A DNA stretch of 64,000 bases from NCBI GenBank assembly GCA_902826775.1, contig CADEHE010000001.1, positions 248,001 to 312,000 on the forward strand. The letters run 5' to 3'. Every line of letters begins with the position of its first letter. Position 1 is the stretch's first letter. Source of the DNA: an uncultured Pseudomonadota bacterium (GTDB lineage Bacteria > Pseudomonadota > Gammaproteobacteria > Burkholderiales > JALYOK01). Both the position numbers and the translations under genes were made by a program. Of the stretch, positions 26,965 through 36,258 are shown piece after piece. The notes beneath the pieces are model-generated. The model saw only the letters and a list, made by a program, of their open reading frames with translations. It was not told the DNA's origin and made no database searches.

Positions 26965-29304
26965 TCAGTAAAGTTGCTCCTTGATATCCTCGGGCGGGTG
27001 ATCGGCGCCTTCGGACTGCAACTCTACTTCTTTGGGTGGCTCCAGCGGCGGAATGTTCTCGCGGTAAAAATATTCCGCGACACGATTTTCGCCTTCCGGG
27101 TCGCGACGGCCGCTGAGCGGGTTAACCGGCACAACCACGACGCCATCCGGGAGCTGCTCCTTCACTTCGGGCGACTGCTTCAGCGCTTCGCTCATGTAAG
27201 CCATCCAGATCGGCAATGCCGCCTGTGCGCCCGTTTCCTTCTCACCGAGAGGTGCGGGGGTATCAAAGCCAATCCAAGACACAGCAACGATCTCCGGGTT
27301 ATACCCCGCAAACCATGCATCGCGCGATTCGTTAGATGTGCCGGTTTTGCCGGCCAAGTCGTGCCGCCCCAAAGCCGTCGCACGGCGCGCGGTGCCAGAG
27401 CGGATGACGTCTTTCATCATGGAGGTCATAAGGAATGCATTGCGCGGATCCAGCACCTGCTCGGCGCCGGCACCAACAGATTTCGGCTGCGCCTTCATTA
27501 TCACTTTGCCGGAGCCGTCTTCGATGCGGTCAATAAAGTAGGGCGAAACGCGGTAGCCACTGTTGGCAAATACCGCATAGCCGGCGGCGACCTGCATCGG
27601 CGTAGCTTGGCCCGCGCCAAGCGCCAGCGTCAACACCGGCGGGTTGAGCTTCGGGTCAAAGCCAAACTTGGTGATATACGACTGCGCGTAGCCGGTGCCG
27701 ATAGCGTCGATGACGCGGATCGAAACCATGTTCTTTGACTTTGCCAGGGCGACGCGTAGACGCATCGGGCCTTCGTAACTGCGGTCATAATTCTCCGGCT
27801 CCCACAACTCGCCCCCCGTTTTGTCGGCATCGATGAGAAATGGCGCATCCTCAAGAACAGTCGAAGGCGTGAAATCCTTTTCTAGCGCTGCCGAGTAAAT
27901 GAACGGCTTAAAACTAGAACCGGGCTGTCGCAGCGCTTGTGTAACGTGGTTGAACTTATTGCTGGCAAAATCGAACCCTCCGACCAGTGCGCGCACGCGC
28001 CCGTCTTTCGGGCTCAGCGCGATTAGGGCTGCTTCCACGGTGGGCCGCTGCAAGATCTCCCATTCACCTTTCTGATTCTTTGCAACGCGCACGATCGCCC
28101 CGCGCACGATGCGCAGGCTACTCGGGGCCGAATTGAACAGCCCACGCTGGGCGAACTTGAGGCCCTCGCCCGTAATCGCGCTTTCTTCGCCGCCCTTGAT
28201 ATACACGCGCACGCGGCTCGAACCCGCCTCAAGCACAACCGCAGGCAATAGGCCGTTGATGGTTTCTCGCTCCGTCAAGGCTTCCTCCAGCGCCAGGCCC
28301 GTAGCGTCCGGTGCAATTTGGACAACCGCTTCTGGGCCTCGGTACGCGTGACGGCGGTCGTATTCGAGCGCCCCGCGGCGCAGCGCGGCATTGGCGGCGG
28401 CCTGGTCGGTGGGAGCGATTGTCGTGTACACGCGGTAGCCGTTCGTATATGCCTTATCTCCATAAGTAGTAAGTACATACTGACGCGCCATTTCAGCAAC
28501 GTAGTCCGCCTTGACCGTATAGTCGACGCTCTGCGGCACGACTTTGCCCGGGCTGCCCAGAGCAGAAGCGAGCTGCTCGGCATTGATGAAACCCAGCTCG
28601 TGCATGCGCCGCAACACGTATTTTTGGCGCAGCGCAGCACGTTCGGGGTTGACAACCGGATTGAACCGCGACGGGGCTTTAGGCAGGCCTGCGAGCATCG
28701 CCCATTCGGCGAGCGAAAGCTGATCCAACGCTTTCCCGTAGTAGGTTTGCGCTGCTGCGCCAAACCCATAGGCGCGCTGACCCAGAAAAATCTGATTGAT
28801 GTAGAGCTCGAGAATCTGGTCTTTGGTGAGATTGCGCTCGATCTTAAGGGCGAGCAGCATCTCGCTGAGTTTGCGTGTGAATGTGCGTTCGTTGCTCAGC
28901 AGAAATGTGCGGGCGACTTGCATGGTGATCGTACTCGCCCCTTCCTTCACTCCCCCAGCCGCAAAATTGGCCATGGCGGCGCGCAGTACGCCCTGGTAGT
29001 CAACGCCGCTGTGTTCATAGAACCGATCATCTTCAGCCGCAAGAACGGCCTGTTTCATCAGTTTCGGCACTTTGGCAACTTTGACAACGGCGCGGCGCTC
29101 CTCGCCAAACTCGCCAATCAACGCACCATCTTCGGCGAAAATCTGCAGCGGTACCTTCGGCCGGTAGTCGGTGAGCGCTTCCAAGCTAGGCAGGCTCGGG
29201 TAGAGCAAGACGATGGCCAGGGCGAAAACGCCGACAGCCACCAATACCATGGTTAGAACTACAAGTAGTGAGTAGCCGAGCCAGCGTGCGCGCAATGTTG
29301 CCAA
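26965..29304 (-). CDS. mrcA: penicillin-binding protein 1A
   Basis: A 779-residue bifunctional peptidoglycan synthase. One N-terminal TM segment (about 10-32), GT51 glycosyltransferase (AAEDDRFYEHSGVD with the catalytic Glu; GASTITMQVART), then the transpeptidase with SxxK in PGSSFKPF, SKN in AKSKNMVS and KTGTS. The start is TTG at 29304 because a stop lies just upstream in frame; TTG at 29295 or a later ATG are less likely. It is divergent from pilMNOPQ, a conserved arrangement. Confidence 0.95.
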   Translation of the reverse strand: MATLRARWLGYSLLVVLTMVLVAVGVFALAIVLLYPSLPSLEALTDYRPKVPLQIFAEDGALIGEFGEERRAVVKVAKVPKLMKQAVLAAEDDRFYEHSGVDYQGVLRAAMANFAAGGVKEGASTITMQVARTFLLSNERTFTRKLSEMLLALKIERNLTKDQILELYINQIFLGQRAYGFGAAAQTYYGKALDQLSLAEWAMLAGLPKAPSRFNPVVNPERAALRQKYVLRRMHELGFINAEQLASALGSPGKVVPQSVDYTVKADYVAEMARQYVLTTYGDKAYTNGYRVYTTIAPTDQAAANAALRRGALEYDRRHAYRGPEAVVQIAPDATGLALEEALTERETINGLLPAVVLEAGSSRVRVYIKGGEESAITGEGLKFAQRGLFNSAPSSLRIVRGAIVRVAKNQKGEWEILQRPTVEAALIALSPKDGRVRALVGGFDFASNKFNHVTQALRQPGSSFKPFIYSAALEKDFTPSTVLEDAPFLIDADKTGGELWEPENYDRSYEGPMRLRVALAKSKNMVSIRVIDAIGTGYAQSYITKFGFDPKLNPPVLTLALGAGQATPMQVAAGYAVFANSGYRVSPYFIDRIEDGSGKVIMKAQPKSVGAGAEQVLDPRNAFLMTSMMKDVIRSGTARRATALGRHDLAGKTGTSNESRDAWFAGYNPEIVAVSWIGFDTPAPLGEKETGAQAALPIWMAYMSEALKQSPEVKEQLPDGVVVVPVNPLSGRRDPEGENRVAEYFYRENIPPLEPPKEVELQSEGADHPPEDIKEQLY

Positions 29305-29338
29305 ATGTCACCAACCCTGGAAACGTTTCTAAGTCTGC

Positions 29339-29344
29339 ATTATA
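29339..29344 (-). promoter_or_regulatory. -10 box for mrcA
   Basis: A perfect TATAAT on the minus strand, 34 bp before the TTG start, with TTGGCA or CGTTTG as poor -35 candidates. A small inverted repeat (GCGTT...AACGC) lies beside it. Confidence 0.4.
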
Positions 29345-29408
29345 CTGGGCAGAAGCGTTGCCAAACGCCTAACAAAGTTTTACACAAATGCTTTACACGA
29401 CGGGACGC

Positions 29409-29438
29409 TTGTTGTTAGCATTTCATGTGATTTATACG
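29409..29438 (+). promoter_or_regulatory. candidate promoter for the pilMNOPQ operon
   Basis: TTGTTG (29409-29414), 18 bp, TATACG (29433-29438), with the pilM ATG 36 bp further on. The upstream 100 bp is AT-rich. Weak match; other starts in the 170-bp divergent gap are possible. Confidence 0.4.
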
Positions 29439-29474
29439 GTCCTAGGTCTAACTCAACCCTTTTGAAGAGAAAAT

Positions 29475-30554
29475 ATGGTCGGCGGACTAGATTGGTTCAG
29501 GCCGAAGACGCCCCCGCTCGTGGGCGTTGACATAAGCTCATCCTCGGTCAAGGTACTCGAGCTATCGGAAACGAGCAAAGGCCAGTATCGCGTAGAGCGA
29601 TACGCCATCGAGCCGCTGCCGCGTGAAGCCGTTGTCGATGGCAACATCGCCAACTTGGACGCGGCCGCAGAAGTATTGCAGCGCGCTTGGCGGCGCTCCG
29701 GCTCGCGCATTAAGAACGTTGCCATGGCGTTGCCGTCTGCCCTGGTAATCACGAAGAAGGTCGTAGTCCCCACAGGTCAGCGCGAGGAAGACCTAGAATT
29801 GCAGGTCGAAAGCGAAGCGAATCAGTACATTCCGTTTGCTTTGGACGAAGTCAACCTCGACTTCCAGGTACTCGGGCCCGCTCCTTCGGGTCCGGAGGAA
29901 TGCGAGGTGCTCATCGCGGCATCGCGCAAAGACAAAGTCGAAGACCGCGTCGCTGTCGCGCAGGCTGCTGGACTTAAGGCGACGATCATGGATGTCGAGT
30001 CGCTCGCAGCGCTAAGCGCTATGGAAATGATCGAGCCGCAACTGCCAGGGGGCGGTAAGAATCAACTCATCACATTGGTGGACATTGGCGCTAGCATCAT
30101 GCGCGTCGCAATGTTGACGAATGGCCAAGTCGTTTACACTCGGGAACAGCAAGTCGGGGGCAATCAACTCACGCAGGACATTCAACGGCACTTCAATATT
30201 TCTCAGGAGGAAGCCGAGGCTGCGAAGCGCAATGGCGGTTTGCCCGAGAACTATGAACCCGATGTATTGCAGCCGTTCGTAGAAAACCTTGGTCTTGAAA
30301 TTGCTCGCGCGCTACAGTTTTTCTTTACCTCGACGCAGTACAACAAGGTCGACCACATCGTGCTTGCCGGTGGGTGTGCGACGCTGCCGGGTTTAGATGA
30401 GGCGATCGCCTCCCGCACACGCGTGAATGTGGTGGCGGCAAACCCCTTTCTGAAGATGGCCCAATCGAGCAACGTTAAGACGCGCCAGCTTACGGCCGAT
30501 GCGCCGTCGTTGCTGGTGGCTTGCGGTTTGGCAATGCGGAGGTTCGCAGCATGA
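29475..30554 (+). CDS. pilM: type IV pilus assembly protein PilM
   Basis: A 359-residue actin-like ATPase of the inner-membrane pilus alignment complex; it binds the N-terminus of PilN. VGVDISSSSVKVLEL is the first phosphate-binding loop, LVDIGASIMRVA the second and AGGCATLPGLDEAI the adenosine site. First gene of the operon; its TGA overlaps the pilN ATG as ATGA, as do all further junctions. Confidence 0.97.
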   Translation: MVGGLDWFRPKTPPLVGVDISSSSVKVLELSETSKGQYRVERYAIEPLPREAVVDGNIANLDAAAEVLQRAWRRSGSRIKNVAMALPSALVITKKVVVPTGQREEDLELQVESEANQYIPFALDEVNLDFQVLGPAPSGPEECEVLIAASRKDKVEDRVAVAQAAGLKATIMDVESLAALSAMEMIEPQLPGGGKNQLITLVDIGASIMRVAMLTNGQVVYTREQQVGGNQLTQDIQRHFNISQEEAEAAKRNGGLPENYEPDVLQPFVENLGLEIARALQFFFTSTQYNKVDHIVLAGGCATLPGLDEAIASRTRVNVVAANPFLKMAQSSNVKTRQLTADAPSLLVACGLAMRRFAA

Positions 30555-31150
30555 TTCGCCTCAATCTGTTGCCATACCGAGAGGAGCTGCGCGCCCAACG
30601 CAAGCGGCAAACCGTATTGCTGTTTGGTTTGGCCGCAGTTGCTGCCGGTGGCTTAGCTTTCTTAGTGCACGCTGGCCTGGCAGCGCGCGTAAACCATCAG
30701 CTGAGCCGTAATGCAGTGCTGGAGAAGGAGATTACCAAGCTCGAAGCCGAGATTGTGGAGATCAGCGCGATCAAGGAGCAGACCCAAGCGCTGCTGGAAC
30801 GAAAGAAAGTTGTCGAATCCCTTCAGGCGAATCGGGCAGATGCTGTGCACATCCTAGATCAAATGCTCCGACTGCTGCCAGATGGTGTGTACCTCAAAGA
30901 GATCAAACAAGCCGGCGACCGCATCGAAGTGTCGGGCTACGCGCAGTCTCACGCGCGCGTGTCAACCTTGATGAACGCCCTAGATCAGTCGCGCTGGCTC
31001 GAAGGTTCTGCGCTGGTGGAGATAAAAGCGGTTACGGTCGAGAAAGCCCGCGCCAATGAGTTCAATCTCTCCGTCAGCTTAGAACGAGAGAAGCCAGAAC
31101 TACCGAACAAGAGCACTCCACCTGCTAGCGCGTCAGCAAAAACGTCATGA
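30551..31150 (+). CDS. pilN: type IV pilus assembly protein PilN
   Basis: A 199-residue bitopic inner-membrane protein: the conserved cytoplasmic motif MIRLNLLPYREELR that docks into PilM, then a TM segment (about 22-42) and a periplasmic coiled coil plus ferredoxin-like domain. The ATG at 30551 overlaps the pilM stop; upstream in-frame ATGs lie inside pilM. It forms a heterodimer with PilO. Confidence 0.96.
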   Translation: MIRLNLLPYREELRAQRKRQTVLLFGLAAVAAGGLAFLVHAGLAARVNHQLSRNAVLEKEITKLEAEIVEISAIKEQTQALLERKKVVESLQANRADAVHILDQMLRLLPDGVYLKEIKQAGDRIEVSGYAQSHARVSTLMNALDQSRWLEGSALVEIKAVTVEKARANEFNLSVSLEREKPELPNKSTPPASASAKTS

Positions 31151-31782
31151 CCCTCGAAGAGCTCAAGCAACTAAATCTCGCCAACGTTGGTGGTTGGCCC
31201 GTCGTAGCCAAGCTGGGCGCCATGAGCTTGATTGCTGCGCTTATTCTACTGGCCGCTTATATGCTCGACTGGCGGGGGCAGTGGGATGATCTTAACCGTC
31301 ACAAAGCACAAGAACTGGAATTGAGGGACAAGTACCTCAAGACCAAGGCCATGGCTATCAATCTGGAATCCTACAAGCGACAGCTCGCCGACATCAACAG
31401 AGAGTTTGGTGCCTTGCTAAAGCAACTGCCCAACCGCCAAGAGATGACGGCGCTGCTGACCGACATCAATCGCGCCGGCTTGGGCCGGGGCCTGCAATTT
31501 GAACTGTTTAAACCGGCAGCCCAAGAAACCTTAACTGAGTTTTATGCCGAGCTACCGGTCACAGTTAAAGTAACTGGCGATTACCACGACATTGGCGCTT
31601 TCGCGAGCGACGTGGGCAGGCTGTCTCGAATAGTCCTGCTCTCCGACCTGAAGGTCACCTCTGACAAGAACGTACTCACACTGGAAACGACTGCAAAGAC
31701 GTTCCGCTACTTGGATGAAGATGAAGTCGCTGCGCAACAGAAAGCGGCCAGAGACAAGAAAGCCAAGGAGCAAAAGAAATGA
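31147..31782 (+). CDS. pilO: type IV pilus assembly protein PilO
   Basis: A 211-residue inner-membrane protein with a TM segment (about 25-43) and a periplasmic coiled coil followed by a ferredoxin-like fold; the late SDLKVTSD and ETTAKTFRYLDE stretch is typical. It pairs with PilN and holds PilP. ATGA overlap with both neighbours. The C-terminus is unusually Lys-rich (AARDKKAKEQKK). Confidence 0.95.
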   Translation: MTLEELKQLNLANVGGWPVVAKLGAMSLIAALILLAAYMLDWRGQWDDLNRHKAQELELRDKYLKTKAMAINLESYKRQLADINREFGALLKQLPNRQEMTALLTDINRAGLGRGLQFELFKPAAQETLTEFYAELPVTVKVTGDYHDIGAFASDVGRLSRIVLLSDLKVTSDKNVLTLETTAKTFRYLDEDEVAAQQKAARDKKAKEQKK

Positions 31783-32303
31783 GGGCGGTTGGAGTCGTGC
31801 TGACCTTAGGCTTACTGAGCGCGTGCCAGGCCGAGCATGGTGATATACAAGAATTCATGAAACAAGCCGATCATACTATTGTGCCAAAGATCGAGCCTCT
31901 CCCACTAGCACGGCCATATGAGCCTTTTGAATACACGGGGTTTGATCTGCCTAACCCCTTCCGTCCGCGCAGCCTGAAAGAGCCGAGCGCTAAGAACGTG
32001 GAACTGGCACCCGATGCCGAACGACGCAAGGAAGCGTTGGAGGCGTACCCGCTGGACACATTGAAGTTTGTAGGTCTGCTGCAGCAACGCAATGTCCCGC
32101 ACGCCCTCATCCGCGCCGACGGCGTCTTGCATCGAATTCAAGTCGGAAACTTCATGGGCCAGGACTACGGCGAAGTTGTAGGCATCTCTGAAGCCGAAGT
32201 AAAGATCAAAGAGCGTGTGCAGGACGGGGAAGGCGACTGGACCATTCGAGAGAGCGTACTCCACTTAGCCGATGAGGCTGAAACACAAGGAAACAAAAAA
32301 TGA
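31779..32303 (+). CDS. pilP: type IV pilus assembly lipoprotein PilP
   Basis: A 174-residue lipoprotein: signal peptide MRAVGVVLTLGLLSAC with the lipidated Cys in LLSAC. The linker GFDLPNPFRP and the beta domain (PLDTLKFVGLLQQ, HRIQVGNFMGQDYG) match PilP, which links PilNO to the PilQ secretin. ATGA overlaps on both sides. Confidence 0.96.
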   Translation: MRAVGVVLTLGLLSACQAEHGDIQEFMKQADHTIVPKIEPLPLARPYEPFEYTGFDLPNPFRPRSLKEPSAKNVELAPDAERRKEALEAYPLDTLKFVGLLQQRNVPHALIRADGVLHRIQVGNFMGQDYGEVVGISEAEVKIKERVQDGEGDWTIRESVLHLADEAETQGNKK

Positions 32304-34426
32304 AGGTGCTGAAAAAGCTGTCCTTAGCGAAGTACGCCGTGGCACTGTTCGCCGCGCTCAGCATGAGCCTGCTAGCGCTCGCCCAATCAACATCACCGAC
32401 GCCTAAGAATGAGCTGCAGAGCATCTCTTTCTCGACTCTTCCGGGCGGACGTTTGGTCCTTAGAATGGGCTTCAAGGAGGCTCTGCCTGCGGTGCCTGCC
32501 GGATTCGCTGTTAGCAACCCGCCTCGCATCGCGCTAGATTTTCTCGAAACTGGGAATGCGCTCGGTAAAAATTCGATTGACGTCGGCGAAGCGGAACTGC
32601 GGAACATAAACGTAGTTCAGTCCGGGACACGCACTCGCATGGTGCTCAACCTAAACAAGGCGACGGGATACGAAACCAAACTCGACGGCAAAACGCTCTT
32701 AGTGACATTGCAGGGTGGCGTCGCAACCAGCGGCCCCTCTAACGTGTCGCCGCAATTTAGCGTTGCGAAGGCCGCGGACCGCAAGCACTCCGTCAAAGAC
32801 ATCGATTTTCGTCGCGGCCCCAACGGGGAAGGGCGCGTCGTGGTCGATCTGTCCGATGCGAATGCCGGTATCGACATCCGTCGCCAGGGCCGCAACGTAG
32901 TAATAGATATTCTCAACACCTCTCTGCCGGAAACTCTTGAACGCCGGCTAGACGTTACGGATTTTGGAACCCCGGTGCGCAATATTGAAACCACCGGACG
33001 CGGTGGCAACGTGCACATGGTTGTTGAACCGCAAGGAATGTGGGAGCACTCCGCCTACCAGACCGACAATCAGTTCATTCTGGAAGTAAAGAAGATCGTT
33101 GAGGATCCGAATAAGCTTGTCCAGAGTTCCCGCCCCGGATACGCGGGAGAGAAGCTTTCGCTCAATTTCCAAAACGTCGAAATTCGCAGCGTCCTGCAAG
33201 TGATTGCAGATTTCACTGGGTTTAATATCATCGCCAGCGATACCGTTGCAGGGAACATCACGTTGCGGCTAAAAGATGTTCCGTGGGACCAAGCGCTGGA
33301 CATTATTCTGCAAAGCAAGAACCTAAGTAAGCGCAAGAACGGCAACGTGATATTGGTAGCGCCGTCGGAGGAGTTGGCGGCAAAGGAAAAACTCGCGCTC
33401 GAAGCTACGCAACAGATTCAGGAGCTTGAGCAGCTACAAACCGAGACGTTTACACTGAGCTATCACAAGGCCGAGGCGTTCAAGAACATTCTCTCCGACG
33501 ACAAGCAAAAGATTCTTTCCAAGCGCGGCAGCGCTGTTATCGATGAGCGCACCAATACGCTCTTTATTCAGGACATCCCTTCGCGCTTGGAAGAGGTGCG
33601 CCGAATCATTGCGAAGGTCGATACCCCACTACGGCAAGTCATGATCGAGGCCCGCATTGTCATCGCGGACGACAAATTCAGCCGCCAGCTGGGCGTTCGA
33701 TTCGGTAACCAAAGTAGCCACAAACTTGGGGGCGAAGGCGTAGGGATCGCGGGTAATGCCTCGAGTTCTAGCACTATCGCCGGCTTTGGCGTACCGCCGC
33801 AAGCACCGGCGACCTCCGGAGCCGTGGGTGTGCCGAATGATTTCAATGTCAACTTGCCAGTTAGCAACCCCGCCGGCAGCATCGCTCTAAGCTTCTTGAA
33901 CTTGGGAAGCGGGAACTTGGTAAATATTGAGCTATCCGCACTCGAAGCCGATGGTCGCGGTAAGGTCGTCTCGAGTCCGCGCGTCATTACCGCTGATAAG
34001 CAAAAAGCCACGATTGAGCAGGGTACAGAGATTCCTTACTTGGAGGCTTCCAGTTCCGGCTCAACCAGCATTTCGTTTAAGTCGGCGGTCCTTAGCCTTG
34101 CTGTCACGCCACAAATTACGCCAGACGGGAAAGTCATCTTAGATCTTGAGGTTAAGAAGGATTCTGTGGGGCAAGTTTTCGCTGGAGTGCCCTCGATTGA
34201 TACCAAGAAGGTAATCACGCAGATTTTGATGGACGACGGCGAGACCGCCGTTTTGGGTGGGATCTACGAGCAGGTCTCACGCGACGACGTAACCAAAGTG
34301 CCGGTGCTTGGAAACATTCCATACCTTGGCAATCTGTTCCGCAATAAGCGTAAGCAGGACGATAAGACCGAGTTGCTGATTTTCATCACGCCCAAAGTCA
34401 TGAAGGAAGCCGTTTCAATACGCTAG
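32300..34426 (+). CDS. pilQ: type IV pilus secretin PilQ
   Basis: A 708-residue outer-membrane secretin with a signal peptide (about 1-28), two AMIN domains (about 40-145 and 165-270) that bind peptidoglycan, an STN/secretin N region (LNFQNVEIRSVLQVIADFTG) and the secretin ring (SSPRVITADKQKATIEQGTEIPY as two pieces; VPVLGNIPYLGNLFR). It is the pore for the pilus. Last gene of the overlapping set; no clear terminator follows before aroK. Confidence 0.97.
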   Translation: MKVLKKLSLAKYAVALFAALSMSLLALAQSTSPTPKNELQSISFSTLPGGRLVLRMGFKEALPAVPAGFAVSNPPRIALDFLETGNALGKNSIDVGEAELRNINVVQSGTRTRMVLNLNKATGYETKLDGKTLLVTLQGGVATSGPSNVSPQFSVAKAADRKHSVKDIDFRRGPNGEGRVVVDLSDANAGIDIRRQGRNVVIDILNTSLPETLERRLDVTDFGTPVRNIETTGRGGNVHMVVEPQGMWEHSAYQTDNQFILEVKKIVEDPNKLVQSSRPGYAGEKLSLNFQNVEIRSVLQVIADFTGFNIIASDTVAGNITLRLKDVPWDQALDIILQSKNLSKRKNGNVILVAPSEELAAKEKLALEATQQIQELEQLQTETFTLSYHKAEAFKNILSDDKQKILSKRGSAVIDERTNTLFIQDIPSRLEEVRRIIAKVDTPLRQVMIEARIVIADDKFSRQLGVRFGNQSSHKLGGEGVGIAGNASSSSTIAGFGVPPQAPATSGAVGVPNDFNVNLPVSNPAGSIALSFLNLGSGNLVNIELSALEADGRGKVVSSPRVITADKQKATIEQGTEIPYLEASSSGSTSISFKSAVLSLAVTPQITPDGKVILDLEVKKDSVGQVFAGVPSIDTKKVITQILMDDGETAVLGGIYEQVSRDDVTKVPVLGNIPYLGNLFRNKRKQDDKTELLIFITPKVMKEAVSIR

Positions 34427-34558
34427 ATCTCAGAGATCTGTTCACCCAAAAACTACTCACGGCGAAGTGACACTGCTTCCGGGCGATAGACAGGTAGATT
34501 TCGATTTAGTCAACCGCCCACTTTTGCATCCGCCGCGCTAAGAAATCGAGCTTTCCGC

Positions 34559-34564
34559 TAGAAT
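34559..34564 (+). promoter_or_regulatory. -10 box abutting the aroK start
   Basis: TAGAAT ends 7 nt before the aroK ATG (34572), so a transcript made from it would be leaderless. No -35 box of note. aroK can also be served by read-through from pilQ. Confidence 0.35.
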
Positions 34565-34571
34565 CCTGCGG

Positions 34572-35117
34572 ATGGCTCTAGTGGGCAACATCTATCTGGT
34601 AGGACTAATGGGCGCTGGGAAAACCAGCGTCGGCAAGGTACTCGCGCGGCGCCTTCAGAAAACTTTTCTAGACGCCGATCACGTGCTCGTCGAGCGCACC
34701 GGTGTCAAGATCCCCGTCATATTCGAAGTGGAGGGCGAGGCTGGATTCCGTGTTCGCGAGAGCGCTATCATTGCGGAGCTGTCACAGCGGCATGACATAG
34801 TGCTTGCGACCGGGGGTGGCGCCGTATTGAATCCCGCGAACCGCCAGACTCTGCACAACACTGGAACGGTGATCTATTTGCGCGCTACGCCAGAAGAGCT
34901 ATGGCGCCGAACAAAACACGACAAGAACCGTCCTTTGCTGCAACGGGGCGACCCTCTCGCGACCTTGCAGCGCTTGTACCAGGAGCGCGATCCCTTGTAC
35001 GCGGAGTGCGCGCATCTGACTGTGGACACTGGAAGCCAAAGCATCGCCAAGCTGGCAACGCTACTCGAACAGGAGCTTGGCCGAGTTCAGCAACTGCAAC
35101 CCGTCGCCTCCAACTAA
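34572..35117 (+). CDS. aroK: shikimate kinase
   Basis: A 181-residue P-loop kinase of the shikimate pathway. Walker A is GLMGAGKTSVGK; FLDADHVLVERTG and GFRVRESAI (shikimate-binding Arg) and TGGGAVLNPANR are conserved. It phosphorylates shikimate at O3. Twelve nt separate it from aroB, the usual partner. Confidence 0.95.
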   Translation: MALVGNIYLVGLMGAGKTSVGKVLARRLQKTFLDADHVLVERTGVKIPVIFEVEGEAGFRVRESAIIAELSQRHDIVLATGGGAVLNPANRQTLHNTGTVIYLRATPEELWRRTKHDKNRPLLQRGDPLATLQRLYQERDPLYAECAHLTVDTGSQSIAKLATLLEQELGRVQQLQPVASN

Positions 35118-35129
35118 CAGAACAAACTA

Positions 35130-36215
35130 ATGGAAACGATTACCGTCGCGCTTGGCGCGCGCAGCTACCCCATCTACATTGGGTCGGAGATTTTCGACAG
35201 GGCCGAACTCTACGTTCCACATTTTGCGCAGAAAAAGGCCGCGCTTGTCACCAACGAAACCGTCGCGCCACTTTATCTCGATCGACTGAGCAACGCGCTG
35301 CGCGCCGCGGGCGTCGATGTAGTGCCAATAGTTTTGCCAGACGGTGAGCGCCACAAGAACTGGCAGACACTGAACTCAATCTACGATTCTCTGCTGCGCA
35401 ACCGATGCGAACGCAAGACCACCATCGTCGCGCTCGGCGGTGGTGTCGTGGGTGACCTAGGAGGTTTTGCCGCTGCGAGTTTCTTGCGAGGCGTGCCATT
35501 CATCCAAGTACCCACTACGTTGCTCGCGCAGGTGGATTCTTCCGTTGGAGGTAAGACCGGCATCAATCACCCGTTGGGGAAAAACATGATCGGCGCTTTC
35601 TATCAGCCAAAAGCTGTAATCGCCGACATAAGCACACTTAATTCGCTCCCTGACCGAGAGTTATCGGCCGGCCTAGCGGAAGTAATTAAGTATGGACTCA
35701 TTCGCGATTTACCCTTCTTTGAGTGGCTTGAGCAGCACATGGAAAAGCTCTTGGCGCGCGAGCCGCAGGCTCTTGCCTACGCGGTCAGGCGCTCATGTGA
35801 GAACAAAGCCGAAGTGGTTGGAGCCGATGAACGAGAGGAGGGCGAGCGCGCGCTGCTTAACCTTGGCCACACTTTCGGCCATGCGATCGAAACCGCAGGC
35901 AACTATGAGCGGTGGCTGCACGGCGAGGCGGTCGCACTTGGAACGGTCCTCGCGGCCCGACTTTCCGTCGCCGTAGCGCAAATGCATCCATCCCTCGTCG
36001 CGCGAATTGAGAGTCTGCTGCGGGCCGCCAAACTACCCGTAGACCCCCCAGCGCTTGGGGCCGAGCGTTACATAAAACTGATGTCTAACGACAAGAAGGT
36101 AGAGCAGGGGAAAATGCGGTTTGTGACCTTAAACGATATTGGGGCAAGTTCGGTAGGCTTTGTCGAGTTGTCTACGCTAATACGTCTGTTTGATCAATCT
36201 GATCGAACCACGTGA
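35130..36215 (+). CDS. aroB: 3-dehydroquinate synthase
   Basis: A 361-residue NAD- and Zn-dependent enzyme for step 2 of the shikimate pathway. GDGERHK-type (LPDGERHKN), [35 protein letters not shown] and the metal His in [11 protein letters not shown] are present. Full length. It follows aroK and is followed by a perfect palindrome that may act as a two-way terminator. Confidence 0.97.
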   Translation: METITVALGARSYPIYIGSEIFDRAELYVPHFAQKKAALVTNETVAPLYLDRLSNALRAAGVDVVPIVLPDGERHKNWQTLNSIYDSLLRNRCERKTTIVALGGGVVGDLGGFAAASFLRGVPFIQVPTTLLAQVDSSVGGKTGINHPLGKNMIGAFYQPKAVIADISTLNSLPDRELSAGLAEVIKYGLIRDLPFFEWLEQHMEKLLAREPQALAYAVRRSCENKAEVVGADEREEGERALLNLGHTFGHAIETAGNYERWLHGEAVALGTVLAARLSVAVAQMHPSLVARIESLLRAAKLPVDPPALGAERYIKLMSNDKKVEQGKMRFVTLNDIGASSVGFVELSTLIRLFDQSDRTT

Positions 36216-36219
36216 GCGC

Positions 36220-36243
36220 AACGGCCGCCTCGAGGCGGCCGTT
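36220..36243. terminator. 24-bp perfect palindrome between convergent genes
   Basis: AACGGCCGCC, TCGA, GGCGGCCGTT form a perfect hairpin just after the aroB stop and 15 bp before the stop of the convergent lipoprotein gene. It likely ends transcription from both sides, although the T-runs are short. Confidence 0.5.
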
Positions 36244-36258
36244 TCCAATCGGCGGACT

